Origin: Cellulomonas iranensis NBRC 101100 = JCM 18110
Lineage (GTDB): Bacteria > Actinomycetota > Actinomycetes > Actinomycetales > Cellulomonadaceae
Reading direction: 5' to 3'
DNA: 39,732 nucleotides
Assembly (NCBI RefSeq): GCF_001552375.1
Contig: NZ_BCRB01000033.1
Coordinates: 1 to 39,732 of the forward strand
Positions 9,405 to 19,225 of the stretch are shown here, piece after piece. A program made the translations under genes and the position numbers. Positions within the stretch are counted from its first letter, which is position 1; each line of letters starts with the position of its first letter. Below the pieces are notes generated by a model. That model was not told where the DNA came from, ran no database searches, and was given only the letters and a program-made list of their open reading frames with translations.

Positions 9405-10357
9405 GTGAGGTCCACCTCCTGCTCGGGCACGACGCGACGCTGGACCCACGTCACCAGCAGCACGACGACCAGCAGCACGACCGCCATCGCCGACGCGAGG
9501 CCGACCATGTTCCGGTTGAACGCCATCCAGATCGTGCGGATCACGAAGGTCTCGGTGCCGTTGCCGCCGTTCGTCATGACGTACGGGATCTCGAAGACCG
9601 ACAGCGCGCCCGAGATCGCGAGGATGAACGACAGGCCGACGATCGGTCGGATCGACGGCAGGATGATGTGCCGGAACTCGTGCCAGCGGTTGGCGCCGTC
9701 GATCTCCGCGGCCTCGTAGACGTCGCTGCTGATGGACTGGATCGCACCGAGGAACATCACGAAGTTCAGCCCCGTGTAGCGCCACACGGACACCGCGGCG
9801 AGCGTCACGTTGGCCACCGCCGGGTCGCCCGTCCACTGCCGCACCAGCGCGTCGAGGCCAGCCGCCAGCAGCACGGTGTCGAGGCCGCCCCCGGGCTTGA
9901 GGAAGTTGAGGAAGATCAGGCCGATCGCGACGCCGTTGATGAGGTAGGGGAAGAACAGGATCCCCTTCCACAGGTTCTTGAGCCGCACGCGGAACGACAG
10001 GACGGTCGCGAAGTACAGCGCGAGCGCCATCTGCACGAACGACGCGAGGAAGTAGTACAGCGAGACGTAGAAGACGCGGACGTTGTCGGGGTCGGTGAAG
10101 ATCTCGACGTAGTTGTCGAGCCCCACGAGCTCCTTCGTGCGCGCGAGGCCGTCCCAGTCCGTCACCGAGTACCAGAACATGTTCGCGACGGGCAGGTACG
10201 TCAGCAGGAGCAGCAGCCCGACGGGGACGAGGAGGAACAGGTACGGCACCGCGCGGCGACGCCGGCGCGCGCCGCGACCCGCGCCCGAGGGGGCGGGGCG
10301 GGTCGCGGGCGCGGGGGCGTCCACCGGGCCGGGGGCGCCCGTCGTGGTGGTCGTCAT
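9401..10357 (-). CDS. Sugar ABC transporter permease (MalF-like)
   Basis: A 318-aa CUT1 permease. A disordered proline- and arginine-rich N-terminus (about 1-36) precedes six membrane segments, starting with VPYLFLLVPVGLLLLLTYLP. The EAA loop is EAAEIDGANRWHEFRHIILP (215-234). It forms the translocation pore with the next gene. The ATG at 10357 follows the solute-binding protein gene by 17 nt, with no hairpin between, so the three genes are one transcript. The substrate is inferred from the neighbouring glycosidases to be galactosylated or plain manno-oligosaccharides. Confidence 0.93.
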   Translation of the reverse strand: MTTTTTGAPGPVDAPAPATRPAPSGAGRGARRRRRAVPYLFLLVPVGLLLLLTYLPVANMFWYSVTDWDGLARTKELVGLDNYVEIFTDPDNVRVFYVSLYYFLASFVQMALALYFATVLSFRVRLKNLWKGILFFPYLINGVAIGLIFLNFLKPGGGLDTVLLAAGLDALVRQWTGDPAVANVTLAAVSVWRYTGLNFVMFLGAIQSISSDVYEAAEIDGANRWHEFRHIILPSIRPIVGLSFILAISGALSVFEIPYVMTNGGNGTETFVIRTIWMAFNRNMVGLASAMAVVLLVVVLLVTWVQRRVVPEQEVDLT

Positions 10358-10374
10358 GGTGCGGCGACCGCGCG

Positions 10375-11697
10375 TCAGGCGTCCACGTCGGCGCGGCCCT
10401 CGGCCCACGCGGCGTTGAGGTCGTCGAAGACCTGCTGCTTGGTGCGGGCGCCGGAGCGGGCGTCGTCGATGATCTTCTGGCGGTACTTCGGGTCCGTCGT
10501 GACGATGCCCGACGCCGTGTCGATGTCGGCGAACAGCGACTCCTTGCCCTGCGGCGCGGGGTTCATCTCGACGAGCTCGACCTGGTCGACGAAGTCGGCG
10601 AGCGCGGCGGGCGTGGCGCCGTCGATCAGCGGCGAGAGGCCGACCTGCGACTCGGAGTAGCCGGACTCGTGGTGGAACCAGTCGATCCACGCGCGCGCGG
10701 TCACCTTGTTCTTCGAGGCGACGTTGATGCCGAGGTTGTAGTCGCCGCCGGCGGTGGCGTGGAACGTGCCGTCGGCCTGGGCGGGGAACGGCATGTAGCC
10801 GATGTCGTCGGCCGAGCCGCCGGCGTCGACGGCGGCCTGCTGCATCTGCGGGATCGCCCAGGACCCCAGCAGCATCACGCCGATCTTGCCCGTGCCGAGC
10901 AGCTGCTTGGACTGCTCCCAGTTGGTCGTCGTCGGGTCGGCCTCGGTGAGTCCCTGCGCGACGACGTCGTACAGCAGGCCGTCGATGACCTCGTGGTCGC
11001 GGCCGTCCGCCCACGGGTCGTCCCACGTGACCATCTGGTTGACGTAGTCGGGGTCGCCCGAGACGCCGCCGCGGTAGTACTCCCACGCGGTGAGCGGCCA
11101 GCCGTCCTTGTAGTTGGTGTAGAGCGGGTCGATCCCGGGGTCGGCCGCCTTGAGCGCGGCGAGGTCCTCGAGGAACTCGTCGGGCGTCGTGGGGAAGTCC
11201 GTGAGGCCCGCGGCCTTCCAGACCTTGGTGTTGTAGACGAGCCCCTGGACGTTGCCGACGACCGGGATGCCGTAGCTCGTGCCCTCGAACGACTTGTCGG
11301 CGAGCCAGCGGTACTCCTGGGCGAGCTCCGCCTGCTCGCCGAGCGGCTCGAAGAAGTCGCCGAGCTGGTCGGGCGTGACCGAGCCGGGGATCGCGAGGAC
11401 GTCGCCGTAGTTGTCGGTGCTCATGCGCGTCTTCACCTCGCCCTCGTAGTCGGTGATGCCCTCGACCTTGACGTCGGTGACCGCGGGGTACGTGGTCTTG
11501 AACCGCTCGACGTAGTCGTCGAACGTGCCGTCCTCGACGAGGTCGGTCCGCCACGTGAGCACCGTGAGGGAGCCGCCGGGCTCGCCGGTCGTGTTCTCCT
11601 CGCCCTCGGCCCCGCCCGAGCAGGCGGTCGTGAGGGCGAGCAGGGCGACGGCCGTCGACGCGACGGCGAGCCGCCCGCGTCGCTGGTGAAGGAACAT
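10375..11697 (-). CDS. Sugar-binding lipoprotein of the ABC transporter
   Basis: A 440-aa extracellular solute-binding protein (family 1, MalE-like) anchored by lipid. The signal peptide RRGRLAVASTAVALLALTTAC ends in a lipobox with the modified Cys at 26. The mature protein begins with an acidic linker and then SLTVLTWRTD. It contains GIPVVGNVQGLVYNTKVWKA, typical of the fold, and the late segment ASKNKVTARAWIDWF. It captures oligosaccharides outside the membrane and delivers them to the two permeases. It is the first gene of the operon and has a predicted promoter with an operator-like box about 80 nt upstream. An AGAGGA site precedes the ATG. The exact ligand cannot be read from the sequence. 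Confidence 0.94.
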   Translation of the reverse strand: MFLHQRRGRLAVASTAVALLALTTACSGGAEGEENTTGEPGGSLTVLTWRTDLVEDGTFDDYVERFKTTYPAVTDVKVEGITDYEGEVKTRMSTDNYGDVLAIPGSVTPDQLGDFFEPLGEQAELAQEYRWLADKSFEGTSYGIPVVGNVQGLVYNTKVWKAAGLTDFPTTPDEFLEDLAALKAADPGIDPLYTNYKDGWPLTAWEYYRGGVSGDPDYVNQMVTWDDPWADGRDHEVIDGLLYDVVAQGLTEADPTTTNWEQSKQLLGTGKIGVMLLGSWAIPQMQQAAVDAGGSADDIGYMPFPAQADGTFHATAGGDYNLGINVASKNKVTARAWIDWFHHESGYSESQVGLSPLIDGATPAALADFVDQVELVEMNPAPQGKESLFADIDTASGIVTTDPKYRQKIIDDARSGARTKQQVFDDLNAAWAEGRADVDA

Positions 11698-11775
11698 CGT
11701 CGATCCTCTCGTCGGCGCCGGGACCTCGGTGTCCCGGCTGGGGCGGTGACGGCCCCGGGCCGTGCGCCGTGTAGA

Positions 11776-11806
11776 TTCTTAGGCCACTGAACAAAGTAAG
11801 TCAACG
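11776..11806 (-). promoter_or_regulatory. Promoter with embedded operator-like box, ABC operon
   Basis: On the minus strand, TTGACT (11799-11804) and TAAGAA (11776-11781) are 17 nt apart, close to consensus. The spacer TACTTTGTTCAGTGGCC matches the mannosidase promoter spacer at 12 of 17 positions, including ACT, GTTCAG and GCC. This suggests one repressor or activator acts at both. The divergent ROK gene next door is the obvious candidate regulator. The leader is about 70 nt. Confidence 0.78.
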
Positions 11807-11843
11807 GCGTGTCGTGACCCGGTTCGTCCCGTGTCGCGGTCGT

Positions 11844-11849
11844 TAGGCT
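11844..11849 (+). promoter_or_regulatory. Possible -10 element of the ROK gene
   Basis: TAGGCT is the same hexamer proposed for the alpha-galactosidase promoter. It lies about 45 nt upstream of the ROK GTG. No good -35 is visible. Confidence 0.35.
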
Positions 11850-11893
11850 CGACGGGTCGCCACCCGGCGGCCGCCAACCCGACGGGAGCCCAC

Positions 11894-13149
11894 GTGAACG
11901 CAGGCACGCCGGTGCGCGGCGCCGCGCACACGAGCAGCCGCAGCGCGATCCTCGACGTCATCCGCGCCGCCGGGACCATCAGCCGCGTCGAGCTCACGCA
12001 CGCCACGCCACCGGCCTCACCGCCGCGACCGTCTCGACCGTCGTGCGCCGGCTGCTCGACGAGGGACTGGTCGTCGAGGCCGGCCGCGCCGAGTCCACCG
12101 GCGGCAAGCCCCGCATGCTGCTGCAGCTCGACCCCGCCGCGCGCTACGCCGTCGGCGTGCACCTCGACCACGCGGGCATCACGTACGTCGTCGCCAACCT
12201 CGGCGGTCAGGTCGTCGCGCGGTGGCGCCGCCCCGGCACCGGTGCCGACGACCCCCGCGTCGTCGTCGACCGGATCGCCGCCGAGATCGCCGCCAACGTG
12301 GCCCGCATCGGCGTCGACAGGCGCCTGCTGCTCGGCGTCGGCGTCGTGTCGCCCGGCCCGCTCGCGACCTCGACCGGCATGACCATCGCGCCGCCGGTCA
12401 TGCAGCACTGGTCGGACTTCCCGCTCGCGGCGGTCATCGAGGACGCCGTCGGGCTGCCCGTGCTGCTCGACAACGACGCGACGGCCGCCGCGCTGGGGGA
12501 GTACTGGTCCGGCGGCGTGCCCACCGGCGCGGTCTGCGCCGCGTTGTACATGGGCACCGGCATCGGCTCCGGGATCATCGTCGACGGCGCCGTCTACCGC
12601 GGGCGCTCGTCCAACGCCGGCGAGGTCGGGCACGTCTGCCTCGACGTCGACGGCCCACCCTGCTGGTGCGGCGGGCGCGGGTGCCTCGAGGCCCTCGCGG
12701 GCCCGTCCGCCGTCGTCGCGCGCGCGCTCGACGCGGGCATCGTGCTGCCCGGCCGCAGCGTGTCGGAGGACTTCGCGGCGCTCGCCCGGGCCGCCGCCCG
12801 CGGCGAGGACCAGCCGGTGCGCCTGCTCGCCGATTCCGCGCGCTACGTCGCCGCGGCCACCCGGTCCCTCGCGAACGTCCTCGACCTCGACCTCGTCGTC
12901 CTCACCGGGTCGTCGTTCGCGCACGCCGGGTCGCTCTACCTGCCCGTCGTCCAGGAACGCCTCGACGCGGGGTTCTTCGCGCGCGCCACGCACGGCGTGC
13001 GCGTCACGATCTCGTCGCACGCCGCCGAGGCCGCCGCCGTCGGCGGCGCCGCGCTCGTGCTGCAGGCCGAGCTCGCACCCCGGCAGGCCGGCATGCGGAT
13101 CGTGGCCGACGCGCTCACCGAGGTGCCCGCCGGGTCCGGCGTCGCCTGA
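11894..13149 (+). pseudogene. ROK-family transcriptional regulator, frameshifted in its DNA-binding domain
   Basis: The first frame starts at the GTG at 11894 (GGGAG site at 11884) and encodes the beginning of a winged helix: TSSRSAILDVIRAAGTISRVELTHAT. At 12000-12009 the five bases ACGCC are present twice and the frame is lost. Removing one copy joins LTHAT to GLTAATVSTVVRRLLDEG in the second frame and gives a normal ROK regulator of 416 aa. The second frame carries the sugar-kinase-like fold, with LLDNDATAAALGEYW, GTGIGSGIIVDG and the zinc motif GHVCLDVDGPPCWCGGRGC. A product starting inside the second frame (GTG at 12043) would lack most of the HTH and has no ribosome site. The gene is divergent from the ABC operon it probably controlled. 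The duplication may be a real mutation, a slippage switch or a sequencing error. Confidence 0.88.
12000..12009 (+). repeat. 5-bp tandem duplication causing the ROK frameshift
   Basis: ACGCC ACGCC, preceded directly by ACGC, inside the recognition-helix region of the ROK gene. Such a short tandem repeat is prone to slipped-strand gain or loss. Loss of one unit restores the frame. Confidence 0.85.
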
Positions 13150-13168
13150 GCCGCGACCCGTCGCGGCT
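13149..13168. terminator. Small hairpin between the convergent ROK and mak genes
   Basis: AGCCGCGA (13149-13156) pairs perfectly with TCGCGGCT (13161-13168) around the loop CCCG. It starts at the last base of the ROK stop codon and lies in the 25-nt gap before the mak stop. Confidence 0.6.
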
Positions 13169-13174
13169 GTGTCG

Positions 13175-14457
13175 TCAGCCGAGCAGACGGTCCAGGCCCG
13201 CCTGCGGGATCGGCACCCACGTCGGCCGGTTCCGCGCCTCGTAGACCACCTCGTAGAGGGTCTTGTCGAGCTCGAGCGCGCGCAGCAGCAGCGCGCTCGC
13301 GGGCTCCGCACCCACGCCGTAGCCGTCGAGCAGCGCGTCGCGCGCGTCCCGCGTCCACGCCTCGGCGGGCGCACCCACCAGCCCGCCGACCGCCGCCGCG
13401 TAGTCGAACGACCGCAGCACGCCCGCGACGTCCCGCAGCGCCAGGTCCGGGCGCGTCCGCGCGGCCAGCGGCGCCAACGGCTCGCCCTCGAAGTCGATGA
13501 CGAACCAGCGACCCGTCGACCGCAGCACCTGCCCCAGGTGCAGGTCGCCGTGCACGCGCTGCCGGGCCGGCGTCGTCGGCAGCGCGGCGACCTCGTCCGC
13601 CACCGCGCGCACCGCGGGCGTGCGCTCCGCGAGCGACGGCACCGCGGCCGTCGCCCACGCGAGCCGGTCCAGCAGCGCGCGCGCGAGCACCGCACCCCCG
13701 TCCGGCGCCTCCTGCCGGTCGAACGCCCGCACGAGCGCGTCGTGCATGCCCGCGACCGTCGCACCCAGCTCGCGCGCGAGGTCCCCGAACGCGCGCCCGT
13801 CGCGCGCGTGGTCGCACGCCAGCTCGAACCCGTCCTGCGCGCCCGGCACGAACGCGCTCAGCACGCCCAGGTACCCGACGGCCTCGCTGCCGTCCGGCGC
13901 CTGCCACCGCGCCCGCGTCCACGCGAGCGGCGCGGGCACGCCGTCCCAGGCCGCCTCGACCAGCCGGCGTGGCACGTCGATGTCGGGGTTCTCGCCCCCC
14001 GCGAGCGTCCGCAGCACCTTGAGGATCCCGCGCGGGACGCCGTCCGGACCCGGCAGCACGACCGACGTGTTCGACTGCTCGCCCGTCACCACCCGGGCGG
14101 CCGTCACGTCGACGTCGGCCCCGGGCCCGTCCGCGTGCGCGAGCCACGCCGCCAGGAACCGCGCGTCGCCCGCCGCGTCGAGCACCGTGCGGCCACCCGC
14201 CGTGCCCAGCACCGCGCCAGGGTCGGCCCCGCCCGCGTCGGCGAGCAGCAGCACCGGCACCTGCAGCACGACGTCCACCGCCCCCGCCCGCGCGTGCACC
14301 AGCAGCACGCGCACGTCGTCGCCCAGGTGCACGGCACCGACCGGGGTCAGGCGCGCGTCGACACCCTTCGCCGGGTACCAGCGACGCTCCGGCAACCACG
14401 CGCGCAGCAGCTCGACGACCTCGTGGTCGACGTCGTCGGGCGGCAGCGCGTCGAGGA

Positions 14458-14461
<4 letters not shown>
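13175..14461 (-). CDS. mak: Maltokinase (Pep2/Mak)
   Basis: A 428-aa cytosolic kinase that phosphorylates maltose with ATP to maltose 1-phosphate, the donor used by GlgE. An N-terminal cap typical of maltokinases ([16 protein letters not shown] near 18-33) precedes a kinase fold related to aminoglycoside phosphotransferases. The probable ATP lysine is K148 (GILKVLR). The catalytic loop is [12 protein letters not shown], with D306, and the metal motif is VIDFEGEP near 321-328. The GTG start at 14461 overlaps the treS stop by 4 nt (GTGA), so maltose production and its phosphorylation are translationally coupled. In some actinobacteria treS and mak are fused. Here they are separate. Confidence 0.95.
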
Positions 14462-16427
<1,966 letters not shown>

Positions 16428-16431
<4 letters not shown>

Positions 16432-18740
16432 CGCGCCTCACCCGGGTGCTCGAGGTAGGCGACGTGCGCGACCCGCACCTGCGGGTCGAGCCGCACGTAC
16501 ACCTCCTCGGACCACGCGTACGTCTCCTGCGACAGCACGTCGCGCGCCACCGCGGGACGGTCGGCGGGCAGGCCGAACGCACCCAGGTCGAGACGCACGA
16601 CGCCCTCGCGGACGCCGAACGGGTCGATGTTGACGATCGTCACCACGGTGTCGGGCCGCCCCGTCGGCGACTCGTGCGCCTCCAGGTGCCGCGAGAACGC
16701 GACGAGCGCGTCGTCGGACGTCGGGTGCACGCGCACGTTGCGCAGCTGCTGCAGCGCCGGGTGCGCACGACGGATCTCGTTGAGCCGCCCGATGAGCAGC
16801 GCGATGCCCAGGTGCTCGGCGCGCGCCCAGTCGCGAGGACGGAACTCGTACTTCTCGTTGTCGATCTGCTCCTCGACGCCCGGGCGCGGCACGTCCTCGA
16901 CCAGCTCGTAGCCGGAGTACACGCCCCACGTCGGCGACCCGGTCGCCGCGAGCACGGCCCGCACCGCCCACGCCGCGGCCCCGCCGTGCTGCAGGTACGG
17001 CGGCAGGATGTCGTGCGTCGTCGGCCAGAAGCTCGGGCGCATCCACGCGCCCTCCTCGCCGCCGACCCGCGCGAGGTACTCCTCGAGCTCGGCCTTCGTG
17101 TTGCGCCACGTGAAGTAGGTGTACGACTGGTGGAAGCCGACCTTCGCGAGCGTCAGCATCATCGCCGGGCGCGTGAACGCCTCCGACAGGAAGATCACCT
17201 CGGGGTGGTCCGCCGCGACGTCCGCGAGCAGGCGCTGCCAGAACGACAGCGGCTTGGTGTGCGGGTTGTCGACGCGGAACGCCGTGACGCCGTGGTCGAT
17301 CCACACCTGCAGCACGCGGCGGATCTCCGCGTAGATGCCCTCGGGGTCGTTGTCGAAGTTCAGGGGGTAGATGTCCTGGTACTTCTTCGGCGGGTTCTCG
17401 GCGTACGCGATCGTGCCGTCGGCGCGCGTCGTGAACCACTCGGGGTGCTCGCGGACCCACGGGTGGTCGGGCGACGCCTGGAGCGCGACGTCCAGCGCGA
17501 CCTCCATGCCCAGGGACCGTGCCCGTGCGACGAACGCGTCGAAGTCGTCGAACGTGCCCAGCGTCGGCTCGATCGCGTCGTGGCCGCCGTCCTGCGAGCC
17601 GATCGCGTACGGCGAGCCCGGGTCGCCCGGCATCGCCGTGAGCGCGTTGTTGCGGCCCTTGCGGTGCGCGTGACCGATCGGGTGGATCGGCGTCAGGTAG
17701 ACGACGTCGAAGCCCATCGCGGCGATGCGCGGCAGCTGGTTCGCCGCCGTGCGCAGCGTGCCCGACGTCCACGTCTGCGTCGCCTCGTCGTACGTCGCGC
17801 CGTGCGAGCGCGGGAACATCTCGTACCACGCGCCCGTCAGCGCGAGACGGCGGTGCACCACGAGCGGGTACGCCCGCGACGCCGTCACGAGGTCGCGCAG
17901 CGGGGTGCGGTCCAGCGCCTCCCGGACGGCGGGTGCGAGCCCCGCTGCCAGGCGCTCCGACGGCGGGCGGGAGGTGTCGCGCAGCGCGTCGACGGCCGCC
18001 AGCAGCGTGCGCGCGTCGTGCGAGGCCATCGCGTCGTCGCCCGCGCGGCGTGCGGCGCGCTCCAGCACGAGCGTGCCCTCGGTGAGCATGAGCTCGACGT
18101 CGACGCCCGCCTCGACCTTGATCGCGGCGTCGTGCGCCCACGTCCCGTACGGGTCCGACCAGCCCTCGACGCGGAACGACCACTCGCCCTCGGCGTCCGG
18201 CACGAGGCGTGCCTCGTAACGGTCGAGCCCGGGCGCCACGTCGACCATGCGACGCCACGAGTGCACCGACCCGTCGGGACGCAGCAGCACCGCCGTCGCA
18301 CCGAGCGCGTCGTGGCCCTCGCGGATCACGGTCGCGCGCACGGGCACCGGCTCGCCGACGACGGCCTTGGCCGGGAACCGGCCCTCCTCGGCGACCGGGG
18401 ACACGTCGACCACCGGGATGCGCCCGACCGGCAGCGGGCCCGTCACGGGCGCCGCGGGGGAGGCGGCCGTGGGGGCCGGCGGCGCGGGGGCCGCCGGGGG
18501 CGGTCCGACCGGCGGGGCGGACGCCCGTGCGGTCGACACCGCCTCGGGGGCCGATGCCCCGGGGGCGGGCGCCGAGGCGGAGGTCGTGGCGGCGGCCGTG
18601 TCCGCCGCCGTCGGGCTCGCGGGCTCCGGCGTGCGGGTCGGGTCGGAGGGTCGCCCGGGCGCGGGCACCGGGGCGACGGCACGTGGCCGGTCCGCGGACG
18701 TGGCCGGTGACGTGCGACGTGGGCGGCGGGGTGTCGTCAC
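16428..18740 (-). CDS. glgE: Alpha-1,4-glucan:maltose-1-phosphate maltosyltransferase GlgE (GH13_3)
   Basis: Transfers maltosyl units from maltose 1-phosphate onto alpha-1,4-glucan, the committed step of the GlgE pathway. From the GTG at 18740 the protein is 770 aa. About 100 residues of Ala/Pro/Ser/Thr-rich leader precede the conserved start [11 protein letters not shown] and [11 protein letters not shown]. Further markers are [10 protein letters not shown] (303-312), the nucleophile D491 in [11 protein letters not shown] and the acid/base E520 in FLSEAFTRP. The 29-residue spacing equals that of Streptomyces GlgE (D394, E423). The GTG at 18740 is chosen because a TAGGTT element lies 7 nt before it, which suggests a leaderless message. 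Downstream starts within the leader cannot be excluded. First gene of glgE-treS-mak. Confidence 0.95.
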
Positions 18741-18753
18741 GGTCCCGAACCTA
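18738..18753 (-). promoter_or_regulatory. Putative leaderless promoter of glgE
   Basis: Minus-strand TAGGTT (18748-18753) is followed by 7 nt and then GTG (18738-18740). With this spacing transcription would start at or next to the start codon. No convincing -35 is visible and there is no ribosome site. Confidence 0.45.
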
Positions 18754-19225
18754 TCCGGGGATCCGGGGTCGCGGCATCCGCTGGGCACCCACGGCGCGCC
18801 GCCCGCGGCCCGGGCGGCCCGCCCGCTCCGGCAGCCACCTGGTCACCCGTCCACCCCCCACCGCGCGACACGACCGATCCCGCCCCGCTGAACCCGGCAC
18901 CCCACCTGGCCCCCACCCGGCGAGCGCGAGGTTCTGCCGGTTCTCGGACGCCATGACCGGTCGAACACCGCGTTCGCTGCCGACCGAGGCCTGGTGACGG
19001 TGCGGCGCAGCCCCGCAGGTGGTGCCGTGGCCGCGGGCGTCGGTCGCCGTCGAGCGCGGGAGGGCGCCGGTCACGGGCGCCGAGGAGCGGCGGGACTCCG
19101 CACTCGACCGGTGAGCGGCGACCGCTACCGTGTCGAGCCGACCACAGGACCGTGTGACCTCGGGGCCAGCGCCGCGTCGGCGTCGGGGCAGGACGCCGTC
19201 CGTGTCGGGCTGGTGCGCTGGCGGG
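18741..19225. other. Intergenic region between glgE and the nuclease gene
   Basis: 485 nt between divergent genes. It contains the glgE promoter, the first palindromic element (18926-18971) and, near 19104-19131, a weak plus-strand promoter (TCGACC, 16 nt, TACCGT) that could drive the nuclease gene. The rest is GC-rich with no gene-like frame. Confidence 0.55.
18926..18971. repeat. Imperfect palindromic element A, left of the nuclease gene
   Basis: Left arm GCGAGGTTCTGCCGGT (18926-18941), a 14-nt loop and right arm ACCGGTCGAACACCGC (18956-18971). Twelve of 16 positions pair, with one further wobble. The same architecture recurs at 20473-20518. Aligned as direct repeats from 18935 and 20482, 30 of 41 positions are identical. 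Confidence 0.75.

Noticed and set aside
6015..9719. 1234-codon open frame on the plus strand over the mannosidase and alpha-galactosidase region
   Set aside because: It is a shadow frame with Arg/Ala/Pro-rich composition, overlapping well-supported genes on both strands.
12043..13149. ROK gene as an intact 368-aa protein starting at 12043
   Set aside because: That start cuts through the winged helix, has no ribosome site, and the missing HTH half is encoded just upstream in another frame. A frameshift explains it better.
8580..13149. Missing ATPase as a sign of a broken ABC operon
   Set aside because: CUT1 sugar importers of actinobacteria commonly lack their own ATPase and use a shared MsiK, so the operon is probably complete.
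18926..18971. Terminator of glgE
   Set aside because: It lies upstream of glgE, which is read leftward, so it cannot end that gene.
19130..19225. Upstream start for the nuclease-fold gene
   Set aside because: The GTG at 19130 lies inside the likely -10 element, and the extra 32 residues are unlike the family. The ATG at 19226 fits the HTH start.
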